14,178 nucleotides of DNA from Phoronis ovalis (taxonomy: Eukaryota > Phoronida > Phoronidae): NCBI GenBank assembly GCA_028565635.1, contig JAOXYB010101937.1, positions 1 through 14,178 of the forward strand. Reading direction: 5' to 3'. Shown here piece after piece: positions 8,001 to 14,178 of this stretch. The position numbers and the translations under genes are program-made. Numbering within the stretch: the first letter of the stretch is position 1; each line of letters begins with the position of its first letter. The notes beneath the pieces are model-generated. The model was given only the letters and a program-made list of their open reading frames with translations, was not told the DNA's origin and did no database searches.

Positions 8001-11000
8001 GACTGATTACATTGTAACAGAATGATTTTACGCTTTTTCTGTGAAAAGAAACACCGTCAAAGTAGTTATCTTATTATTATAATTATGTAAATATTTCAAC
8101 ATAATTCAAATAAATTTACATAACATGCGATGCTATTTGTTTATCAGTGCTCTATTTGTGAGGCATTAGTCAGGGTGATGAATTCTTGTACTTTCTACTT
8201 TATCCAGGGCACTGAATATACTGGAAGAGGACTCCTCAAAAAACTCAAAAGCCACTCCTTCCACATTGCAAGAACTACTTGACATTAGAATTAAGTGCTA
8301 TTCTAATTTAGCTGCTTCACAACTAAAGGTAATTCTACAGATACAGTTTAAACTTGTACTACTGTGTGTGTAGCAAGTCTAGGAAATGCATTCTAGCAAG
8401 CACAATGGTCCAGCCTGATTTTACCATCAGAGGTGCTGATGATCCTGCGTTTTGTTATGGTAATAAAAGGGCGATGTCGCATAACAAAGATCATTTACTA
8501 AATTAGCAAGCAAAAACTATAACAATCAGATATTTAATGAGAAATTTAGCAATAAATTTTTACACAGTCAAATAATTATTAAACAAAAAAACAGGGTTGG
8601 GACCATTGAAATTGTACAAGTATTTCATTACACTGTACAACGTTTGGAACAGCCGTGCATTCTGTTAGTTAATTTGGTGGAGAATTTGCTTCATATTGTA
8701 TTTAACGGCTTATGTAGAATACACCAGTTCTACATTGATCAAAGCGCACACTAATTTTATATGTACATTTTTTTATTTATATGCCGTAGGTTGAAGCATA
8801 TGATGCTGCCATCAAATCGTCTGATTCCGTATTGAATGTTCAGCCAAACAATGTGAAGGCATTATTCAGGAAAGGAAAGGTACAGACACATTTATATATA
8901 AATAAATTATGTATATTTGTTTATTATAGTGACAAGTAATGTACAAACAATTTTTAAACAAATATATAATTAGTACTGTAAATACATTTACCCAGTCCGA
9001 ATGGACTTATTTGTCACTTTGAATAATAGAAATAATACTGTTGTATTTGTTCTGTAAGAACCTCTATTACTTAGTTACATAAATAATATTTGGCAGAAAA
9101 ATGCTGGTCTTTTCCTGAGTTTTGTGGAATGGAGCTTGATTTTAATAGCTGTCTAATACAAAATTCTGATGCAATTTGCATCTATGTTCTAATTAAATAA
9201 GCAAGTTCATGCAATAAACAAATATTTAAAAAAGACGAAGCATTATCATTTTGATCCAATTTTTAATGCCCTTAGTATAACTATTTCATTGCCACCAGCT
9301 GGCAGCACCCAGTAAATCCAAGCAAATTATGACATCTCCCATCTATTAGGAAAACTAATAGGAACTATTAGGAATAATGTTTTCTAAATATTTAACAATT
9401 TACATAACAATGTACATTTTAAGTATAAAATGAAGTAATTCTCACTAACAAATCACAATGTTAACAACACTCTGTTACATCTGTTTTTTCTGTCATACAA
9501 CCCAATAATACAATTTTCTAAATTTAACATTGCCAATGTTAATATTAACATTTGTCATTGATTATACACTGTTACAATAATCTGAGGTAAGCGAATCAAA
9601 TAATCCGCACCGGCCTTTTTATGATTTTTTTTTATCTAACATGAAACTAATAGTAGTAATAGATATCTTGTAAGCTCATTGACAACTGTCACATATCACA
9701 GTAATTTCTTTTTAAATATCTCCCATTTGTAGCATTTTCAGCAGCATTTATAAATCCAAACATTCAATGTTTAATATTCCCTAGTCATAATTCTGACACA
9801 ACCAAATAAATAACACTATAGTTTCTATCAAACTTCTTCAGATAAATAGCATAATATTTAGTTAATATATATTTACTTGTGTCAAACTTATCATTATCAT
9901 TTTATATTACCAACCTGATGAATTATTTGATCAAATTATAATATTATTTCAAAAACGCACTTCATTCTGTAGTTCAGAAAGTTACATAGTTACCTACTTT
10001 CAATATTGACTTTATTTTTTCCACAAGGCACTGTCATTAAAAGGAGAAACTGAGATGGCTATCACCATACTGAAGCGAGCCCTGGAGCTGGAACCAGAAA
10101 CAAAAGTATGCTTACTTTTACAGTTACAGCAACCACTGTATAGTGGTAGCAGGTTTTGCACAGTTAGTAGCAGAGCAATCCATAGGTTCATGTTTCTTTA
10201 TGGTATCCCAGCGACGAGAAATTGAAAATTATTAATTTTTCAGAGATTTGGATCTGGTGTTAATCTCAGCATATACCTGAAACTATCCGAAATGATTTGA
10301 CCATGTATAATACACAGGGATTCATCGGGTGATATTGGGTTATAATTTATTTGAGGAAAATAATAGATTATTTTTTGCGAGCCTTATGTCCCACCAATTT
10401 TGTTGAGAATAAAACAAATTGTAAATTTATTCACTGTATAAAAATACCTGTCTAAATTATTTAACAATGTTTCTTTATGTTTTATCAGATAATACACCAA
10501 GAATTGTCCAAGTTAATCAACAAACAGAAAAATGAAGAGGCTTCAGCCAAGGAAATGTATCGCAAAATGTTAGGGCAAGACAAAGCTGGCAAAAATCAGA
10601 AACGAAATGAAGTCGGTGATCAATCTTGGGTATGTTATGCTTGACAACTTGTGGTTTAACTCAATTTTGACATTTAAAACATTCTGCGTCACAGTTTAGA
10701 ATTGTAAAAAAAAAAAAAAATTTCAAAATATTTTAAAAGACTAATTTAAAATAAAAATTGTTTGTTTTTCATCATATAGTTTTGTAGTCCATCCATGAAA
10801 TGTTGTTAAATTTTTCATGAAAATGCAACAAGCCCAATAATTTCAGATGCATAACTATATAGATCACGGTTTTGATCTGTTATTTAGGTCGTTACTATAA
10901 ACCAGAGTTTAGGTTTGGAAAACCTATAACGAACTGTTTCTCTTTAGATTGAGATATGATTTTGTAGTAAGTCTTTTAGGGAAAATTTGTGGTTCTATAC

Positions 11001-12281
11001 ACATTAATTTATTAGATCTCAGCCAGCACGAAAAAGAGTGAAACGTTTTTGACCCCACCCCCCCCTCTCCAACAGATATACACACTTTTTTGACCCCTCT
11101 TTAGAAGAGGTCTAACTTTTCTGATCCCCCTAAACTTTCCGACACCCTCTCCAGTAAATTAATGATCAGTCCCTAAGGAACTACTTAACAATAGTCACTG
11201 AGGAGCAAATGATTCTAATCAATAAGTACTCTTACATAAAAATGTACGGGTCTAACCAACACAAAATCTTAGGGAATGTCTGACCTTCTTTGCTATTTCT
11301 GTCAAAAACCCAATCCACTTTACTAATATTATGATAAAAAACTGGAGCCACACATCCCTACAGTATATAGCATAGAACCTGACTATACCTCCCCTGGGAA
11401 AAAGTGCTTGACAAAAGTACAAGTATTTTCTTTTTTTCAGCTGTTGCAATCTATCCATTCACAGTCTTCTGCAATATGCAGGCAATATTCTGGAGCCAGT
11501 CTTTTGATACTGTTTTACATTAAAAATTACTGCTATTGCTATGGTGTAAGAGCCTCAAACAATTTCACTTGTGTACAGATGATAAATGTAGAGTACCTGA
11601 CTGGTACATAACTTTATTTACGGTGTTGTTTACTGTCAAATACAGTTCTAATTAACCAAAACCAATTGATGATGAGCAAATGCTCGAGTCAATAAATACT
11701 CTTACCTGAAAATATCGCAATTAAAACCAAAATACAAATCCAATCAACAGTGTGAATAAAATCATCCGCCCGTCCAGCAGTTTGTCCAAATCTTGCATAT
11801 AGTTTCTGATGAACCACAAAGAGGTAAAATCATGGAGGAAAAGCGTCACATAACTTGGAACTCTGTATAGTATAGCTAGGAGCTACAAAGAATGTATTCA
11901 TAAAATAAAAAAAAATAGTATTTTAGCTTTCATCCATTATATAAATATTGATAAAAGAGCTATTTATAGTATATTGGCTATCATCCATTGCAATTTTTCT
12001 TTTTGGTAGCAATCATGACGAGATAGCAAAATATACCTAGTAAATTGTTATGAACTGGTGATGTGGCACTCTTTATATAAACGTGATCTAAATAAGAACA
12101 ATACATCAAGACAGATCTATATAGCTAGTCTACTGGGACCCATTGAAAGATAAATACTTACTTCAGTTATGTAACTTTTTTTTTACAGCTTGGCAAGTGG
12201 GGATTTACAGTTGGTGCATGTGCCGCTGCTGCTGTATCATTTGGCATAGTATCATACAAATACAGGTTGTTGCCATGGTAA
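1946..12281 (+). CDS. FKBP8: FKBP8 orthologue: mitochondrial tail-anchored FKBP/TPR protein (whole spliced gene)
   Basis: Eleven coding exons join into 388 residues; human FKBP8 has about 412. In order: acidic Ser/Thr-rich N-terminus (1-60); an [10 protein letters not shown] motif (60-69) very like the EEWLDILG of vertebrate FKBP8; FKBP domain (about 75-173); three TPR repeats (about 190-311); a Lys/Glu-rich linker with YRKMLG (about 335-340); and a transmembrane anchor (362-381) with a short tail, KYRLLPW. In the family, FKBP8 sits in the outer mitochondrial membrane (and partly the ER) facing the cytosol, binds Hsp90 through its TPRs, shelters Bcl-2 and acts as a mitophagy receptor. TPR ligand-clamp positions are present as R194/N198, N248, K278 and R282. 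The ATG at 1946 has A at -3 and G at +4. No in-frame stop separates it from the acceptor at 1903, so an upstream start in an earlier exon is not excluded. Introns fill most of the window. Confidence 0.95.
2165..3180 (+). mobile_element. Degenerate 3' end of a LINE (non-LTR retrotransposon)
   Basis: The element is cut off at its 5' end and begins inside the reverse transcriptase. Motif A is clear ([14 protein letters not shown] from about 2195), then the frame decays. Motif B (VRQGCLLS, about 2335-2360) runs into a frameshift and continues in another frame as IDWVMRG. The catalytic YADDLALLS lies at about 2456-2482, followed by [10 protein letters not shown] and [13 protein letters not shown]. 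After about 2840 the frame breaks again. The usual C-terminal pieces can still be read across stops: [10 protein letters not shown] (about 3015-3045) and LAKDRDRWR with [10 protein letters not shown] (about 3100-3170). The end gactaagtaagtaaaataag (3166-3185) resembles a short-repeat LINE tail. The longest open stretch is 2346-2993, without a genuine start. No endonuclease domain remains. It is in the same sense as FKBP8, within intron 1. The clade is uncertain. Confidence 0.85.
3190..3360. repeat. Possible SINE-like remnant
   Basis: Just after the LINE tail comes gctcggatgagcacctta, then a cgtcccat block and a taaatataaaagaac block. From memory this order (CGGATGAG, then GTCCC, then TAAAAGAAC) resembles a widespread invertebrate SINE or MITE core. 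I see no tRNA-like head with A and B boxes and no target-site duplication. It could also be LINE 3' sequence or unrelated intron. Confidence 0.25.
3759..3835 (+). CDS. FKBP8: FKBP8 exon 2
   Basis: The acceptor is atcttacag (to 3758) and the donor is gtaaga (3836). The exon completes codon 49 (Asp) and encodes residues 50-74, ending KKK, phase 0. It carries the family hallmark [10 protein letters not shown], which leads into the FKBP domain; W62-M-D-I65 fits the W-x-x-I form of an LC3-interacting motif. A second in-frame AG at 3742-3743 could start the exon 15 bases earlier, adding VKYLT. Confidence 0.92.
4264..4411 (+). CDS. FKBP8: FKBP8 exon 3 (FKBP domain, first half)
   Basis: The acceptor is atctcgtag (to 4263) and the donor is gtatgg (4412). 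The exon encodes residues 75-123 plus one base, phase 1. It contains [17 protein letters not shown] and [10 protein letters not shown], which align with the first strands of FKBP12. Y96 corresponds to FKBP12 Tyr26, D107 to Asp37, and V121-I122 to Val55-Ile56. A nearby AG at 4266-4267 would break the frame, which decides the acceptor. Confidence 0.95.
4836..4923 (+). CDS. FKBP8: FKBP8 exon 4 (FKBP domain, middle)
   Basis: The acceptor is tattttcag (to 4835) and the donor is gtacgg (4924). The exon completes codon 124 (Ala), encodes residues 125-152 and gives two bases of codon 153, phase 2. F125 takes the place of FKBP12 Trp59. [10 protein letters not shown] resembles the SVPLMDVGE of vertebrate FKBP8, and FAYGALG keeps the Tyr82 equivalent as Y148. 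Confidence 0.95.
4924..5709 (+). other. Intron 4 (phase 2)
   Basis: This is 786 bases of AT-rich sequence between two secure FKBP8 exons. A 102-codon open frame at 5112-5420 has no recognisable similarity and a low-complexity, Tyr/Ser-rich composition, so I treat it as chance. No repeat or RNA gene is seen. Confidence 0.7.
5710..5820 (+). CDS. FKBP8: FKBP8 exon 5 (end of FKBP domain)
   Basis: The acceptor is cctgtttcag (to 5709) and the donor is gtaggt (5821). The exon completes codon 153 (Arg), encodes residues 154-189 and gives two bases of codon 190, phase 2. [20 protein letters not shown] is the last part of the FKBP fold, with I157 at the FKBP12 Ile91 position and Y165 at Phe99. The rest is the linker helix towards the TPR repeats. 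Confidence 0.95.
6122..6141 (+). promoter_or_regulatory. TGACCT...GGGTCA inverted half-sites, copy 1
   Basis: TGACCT and GGGTCA face each other across 8 bases, and the whole 20-base block recurs at 6541-6560 with one change. It resembles paired nuclear-receptor half-sites. Receptor binding is inference, and the element may simply be part of the repeat. Confidence 0.2.
6541..6560 (+). promoter_or_regulatory. TGACCT...GGGTCA inverted half-sites, copy 2
   Basis: This is the second copy of the block at 6122-6141, differing by G to C at one position while its surroundings have diverged more. The conservation may reflect function, or chance in a short block. Confidence 0.2.
7134..7208 (+). CDS. 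FKBP8: FKBP8 exon 6 (first TPR)
   Basis: The acceptor is cctgttttag (to 7133) and the donor is a consensus gtaagt (7209). The exon completes codon 190 (Gly), encodes residues 191-214 and gives two bases of codon 215, phase 2. [19 protein letters not shown] is a TPR helix pair. R194 and N198 fill the first two ligand-clamp positions; Arg in place of the usual Lys also matches the R-E-C-G-N that I recall for vertebrate FKBP8. Confidence 0.95.
7209..8207 (+). other. Intron 6 (phase 2)
   Basis: This is 999 bases of AT-rich intron without a recognisable element. Open frames at 7227-7475 and 7706-7918 have hydrophobic, low-complexity translations typical of T-rich DNA and are not called. Confidence 0.7.
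8208..8328 (+). CDS. FKBP8: FKBP8 exon 7 (TPR1 end and TPR2 start)
   Basis: The acceptor is tttatccag (to 8207) and the donor is gtaatt (8329). The exon completes codon 215 (Arg) and encodes residues 216-255, phase 0. An acidic/Ser-rich loop ([13 protein letters not shown]) separates the first two TPRs, as in other FKBP8 proteins. [12 protein letters not shown] begins TPR2, with N248 at the clamp Asn. Confidence 0.95.
8329..8789 (+). other. Intron 7 (phase 0)
   Basis: This is 461 bases of AT-rich intron. A small hairpin is possible between tttgttatg (about 8452-8460) and cataacaaa (about 8479-8487). Nothing else stands out. Confidence 0.7.
8790..8879 (+). CDS. FKBP8: FKBP8 exon 8 (TPR2 end and TPR3 start)
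   Basis: The acceptor is tatgccgtag (to 8789) and the donor is gtacag (8880). The exon encodes residues 256-285 in phase 0 at both ends. It contains [19 protein letters not shown] and KALFRKGK; K278 and R282 form the K-x-x-x-R clamp of the third TPR. Confidence 0.95.
8880..10027 (+). other. Intron 8 (phase 0)
   Basis: This is 1148 bases, one of the most AT-rich parts of the window. A short direct repeat of the aactaat/aggaactattagg kind lies near 9350-9375. I see no coding frame, RNA gene or transposon. Confidence 0.7.
10028..10105 (+). CDS. FKBP8: FKBP8 exon 9 (third TPR)
   Basis: The acceptor is ttttccacaag (to 10027) and the donor is gtatgc (10106). The exon encodes residues 286-311, phase 0. 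[20 protein letters not shown] with LEPETK is a textbook TPR end, where the family usually has ALKLEPSNK. Confidence 0.95.
10106..10488 (+). other. Intron 9 (phase 0)
   Basis: This is 383 bases of AT-rich intron with no recognisable element. Confidence 0.7.
10489..10629 (+). CDS. FKBP8: FKBP8 exon 10 (charged linker)
   Basis: The acceptor is gttttatcag (to 10488) and the donor is gtatgt (10630). The exon encodes residues 312-358, phase 0. It gives the last TPR-associated helix ([12 protein letters not shown]) and a Lys/Glu-rich segment with MYRKMLG, matching the LYRKMLG seen before the membrane anchor in vertebrate FKBP8. Confidence 0.95.
11045..11147. repeat. C-rich block with degenerate short repeats
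   Basis: The unit tttttgacccc recurs with changes at about 11046, 11086, 11118 (tttctgatcccc) and 11136 (tttccgacaccc). Spacing is irregular (40, 32 and 18 bases). A small hairpin, cctctt/aagagg, lies at 11096-11110. The C-rich composition contrasts with the AT-rich intron around it. It could be remnant transposon sequence or a decayed minisatellite. Confidence 0.4.
11203..11718. repeat. Separated direct repeat of about 45 bases in intron 10
   Basis: gagcaaatgattctaatcaa followed by taagtactcttac (11203-11233) resembles gagcaaatgctcgagtcaa followed by taaatactcttac (11674-11705). The copies sit about 470 bases apart in the same direction. They may be the ends of an inserted element or two copies of an old repeat. 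No target duplication was recognised. Confidence 0.45.
12189..12281 (+). CDS. FKBP8: FKBP8 last coding exon (membrane anchor)
   Basis: The acceptor is tttttttttacag (to 12188). The exon encodes residues 359-388 and the TAA stop at 12279-12281. Residues 362-381 form one hydrophobic segment ([20 protein letters not shown]) with a GxxxG spacing at G363 and G367, and the tail is KYRLLPW. This is the tail anchor that places FKBP8 in the outer mitochondrial membrane. Confidence 0.95.
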   Translation, partial: LGKWGFTVGACAAAAVSFGIVSYKYRLLPW

Positions 12282-12420
12282 TAAATAATGCTATGCAAGC
12301 CAACATCAGATAAAGATTCCCTAAAGGCTGAAAAGTTCTAGCAGTTTTTATAGCTGAATTATCTTCAATACCGTATACAGTGCGACACCAAATAAACAGC
12401 AAAATAAAGTAATTACATAT
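12282..12420 (+). other. FKBP8: FKBP8 3' UTR (proximal)
   Basis: This is noncoding sequence following the stop codon. The first well-placed polyadenylation signals lie near its end. The true cleavage site is not visible, and the UTR could extend further. Confidence 0.6.
12391..12408 (+). terminator. Paired AATAAA polyadenylation signals
   Basis: Two AATAAA hexamers occur at 12391-12396 and 12403-12408, about 110-125 bases after the stop, a usual distance for a short 3' UTR. Another AATAAA overlaps the stop codon (12280-12285) and is probably not used. Confidence 0.55.
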
Positions 12421-12427
12421 AAATGTG

Positions 12428-12478
12428 TATCATCATCATCATCATCATAGTCAGAATTGTCATCATCATTGTCATCAC
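12428..12478. repeat. CAT/ATC trinucleotide microsatellite
   Basis: Six to seven CAT units (12430-12448) are followed, after a short interruption, by further cat blocks up to about 12478. It lies just after the poly(A) signals. Confidence 0.8.
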
Positions 12479-13583
12479 GATCTATGTCTGCCATTATTGA
12501 GTCAGAACATATTATCTAGCTAAAATGTTTCTGGTATGTTTGTATTCTTTGTAATATTTTTATACTGCTCTAGTCTCTGGTTACCATGGTTAAATTATCC
12601 ATATTGCTCAGGTACATCATTGACTGGGTCATGCCATGTGAGAGCACTTTTGAGTAGTTAACGGTTTGTAATGGCAACTTGTGACACTTTAATTCTGCCA
12701 AGAATGAAGTTTTCCGATGTCACCCGTTTTGAAATTCCAAAGTTTTATTTCTGCAATTTTTACTCAAAATGATATTAATATAGTTCGTGGGTAGGCTTGG
12801 GACCAACACGAATTGTGTCTGCTCATAAGCAAGCTGGTATACTGTTAGAGGATGTGTGGCCATAATAACGCTGTATAACTTAATTTATTGTTAATTATAT
12901 TAGTGGTGAATTGTGAATGTACTGGTTTACGCTATACGCAGTCTGCAGAAAGTTCCGACACTATTCGAACCCGAGAAATCTTTTGACATAAATATAAGTT
13001 TGGTTGGGACCTATTTTAACAGTGTTCATCAAAATGACATCAAGGGTGTATATAGGCTGCTGTATAACTCAGATATCTCAAAAATCTTACCAGAGTGCAA
13101 TTCTTTGTTTTTAGTATAAAATTATTATAAATAGGAAATACATTTTATTAAATACAATGGATGCTTATTTTATTAGCTGGACCGTGTGGCTCGGTCATAT
13201 GGACATCGCAGTTACAAGTTATATCTGTGAATAGATGGAGCGAGGCTATGTGCAACGCGCCAACTAAAATTTGTGTATAAAAACTTGAAATGCTACTGGA
13301 CTATATTTAAAGCTAAATAGTACGTAACATAAGCGGCTCCATAGTATCACATACGTATTAAGAAAAATGTTTCCTCAATAATTAAGTACCATTCAACAAG
13401 AATAGAAGTAGTCCTAGAACAAAGCTAGAAGACCCAGTTGCCTTTCCGGGGTTGCCTTAGGTAAAAAAGTGGATAAAAACGTCACATATTATATATTCAT
13501 TCACTAAAGTTATACCCGGGAGTGTAACTGAAAAAAAATCTACCAAAGGATATTGACTTGTTATTTTAAAAGTCTTTTCTGGA

Positions 13584-13591
13584 TGACGTCA
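13584..13591. promoter_or_regulatory. Perfect CRE palindrome TGACGTCA
   Basis: This is an exact CREB/ATF consensus. It lies about 270 bases before a short GC-rich island, which might mark the promoter of a next gene outside the window. A single 8-base match is weak evidence. Confidence 0.2.
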
Positions 13592-13597
13592 AAAAAG

Positions 13598-13674
13598 ATT
13601 GTATAACTGCAAGAAACAATTAACGTACTTCAGCTAATTGTCGGTTGATTTTATAGCTGCAAGGAACAGTAAAA
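13598..13674. repeat. Two-copy direct repeat with 50-base period
   Basis: tataactgcaagaaacaatt (from about 13602) and tatagctgcaaggaacagt (from about 13652) match at most positions. It is probably a local tandem duplication. Confidence 0.5.
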
Positions 13675-14067
13675 TATTTCCGGGGATACTTGAACTCCAA
13701 TACATGAACACTACATAATACATGTCTTAAGTAAAGTACTTCGTTGGTGAACAAGAACAATTATCATAACATATAAAGATTGTGTCTATTTTTTTGATCA
13801 TATAACGTTGAATACGTTTTATGTTTATTGTATTTTGTCTACGAGATGATTTATAGTGTGCGACGTGGGAGCCCGCCCCCCGGTGGTCACGACATCCGAC
13901 ATCTTCCATGAACAAAGGCTTAATTTACTATAATCGTGTAATTTTGTTTTCTACTTGCAAAATCATGGTATAGTTGGTCACAAACGTGATATGCTTATCT
14001 TGGAAGTTCTGGTGGGTTGGTTACATTTAAAATATATGTGTATAACAGTGGTTTAATTTCAGTGTAG

Positions 14068-14112
14068 TAGTCTGTTCCTAGGATATATAAAACATATATC
14101 CTAGTCTGTTCC
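14068..14112. repeat. Short direct repeats around a small palindrome
   Basis: tagtctgttcc occurs at 14068-14078 and again at 14102-14112. Between and overlapping them, ctaggatatat (14078-14088) pairs with atatatcctag (14094-14104). The unit may be the trace of a tiny insertion. Confidence 0.6.
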
Positions 14113-14178
14113 AACTGTACGATTTTATTGTAATCATTGGTGACATATGACCTGGAGACGCGTGCCGACTTGAAATGT

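Larger units (their letters stand above)
10630..12188 (+). other. Intron 10 (phase 0)
   Basis: This intron is 1559 bases. It includes a run of 14 A (10706-10719), the C-rich block at 11045-11147 and a separated direct repeat (11203, 11674). Overlapping ORFs on both strands near 11252-11611 show no recognisable protein. Confidence 0.8.
12500..14178. other. 3' flank without a recognisable gene
   Basis: This AT-rich stretch could include a longer FKBP8 3' UTR and then intergenic DNA. A 68-codon frame at 12913-13119 and a minus-strand frame of 62 codons at 13727-13915 have no similarity I recognise. Local points are a 26-base direct repeat with a 50-base period (13598, 13648), a perfect TGACGTCA at 13584-13591, a short GC-rich island at about 13858-13895, and a small repeat structure at 14068-14112. 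Confidence 0.5.

Noticed and set aside
10380-10393. 14-base match (agccttatgtccca) between intron 9 and the LINE end at 3137-3150
   Set aside because: The flanking sequence does not continue the similarity, so chance is the simpler reading.
11252-11611. Overlapping ORFs on both strands in intron 10
   Set aside because: They are short, share the same DNA on opposite strands, and show no recognisable family.
12205-12402. Minus-strand ORF of 65 codons
   Set aside because: It is antisense to the last FKBP8 coding exon and 3' UTR.
12428-12478. CAT-rich run considered as a CRISPR-like array or histidine-rich coding segment
   Set aside because: It is a simple trinucleotide microsatellite without spacers, located after the gene's poly(A) signals.
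12913-13119. 68-codon + strand ORF in the 3' flank
   Set aside because: It has no recognisable domain and no supporting splice context. It could be a transposon fragment, but I cannot show it.

Overview
The window is nuclear DNA from an animal. It is AT-rich and carries one gene split by GT-AG introns, plus several kinds of decayed transposon and repeat. The LINE type, the repeat-dense introns and the protein's divergence from vertebrates suggest a marine invertebrate, perhaps a lophotrochozoan such as a mollusc. That placement is inference; nothing in the window fixes the species.

The one gene I can support is on the + strand. It encodes an FKBP8 (FKBP38) orthologue, a tail-anchored FK506-binding protein of the outer mitochondrial membrane. 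Eleven coding exons run from the ATG at 1946 to the TAA at 12281. They join without a frame break into 388 residues: an acidic N-terminus, one FKBP domain, three TPR repeats, a charged linker and a C-terminal transmembrane anchor. All ten introns are GT-AG, and their phases (1,0,1,2,2,2,0,0,0,0) all match across the junctions. The exon holding the ATG has a good splice acceptor in front of it, so at least one further 5' exon is expected upstream, but I could not place it.

Layout. 2-247 is a near-perfect foldback palindrome at the very edge of the window. 248-1346 is 5' flank with no secure gene, holding a small hydrophobic minus-strand ORF (256-450) and an AGGTCA direct repeat. 1347-1819 is a second, older inverted repeat ending about 85 bases before the first coding exon. 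Intron 1 carries a broken LINE (2165-3180) and a possible SINE-like remnant. Intron 5 is largely a diverged tandem duplication of a unit of about 415 bases. Intron 10 carries a separated direct repeat and a C-rich block of short degenerate repeats. The 3' flank after 12281 has two AATAAA signals, a CAT/ATC microsatellite and about 1.7 kb with no gene I recognise.

I found no multi-gene system. The points most worth a second look are the two foldback elements, the intron-5 tandem array with its conserved nuclear-receptor-like half-sites, and residue-level features of the protein: a more canonical FKBP pocket than in vertebrate FKBP8, a basic C-terminal tail, and a retained W-x-x-I motif.
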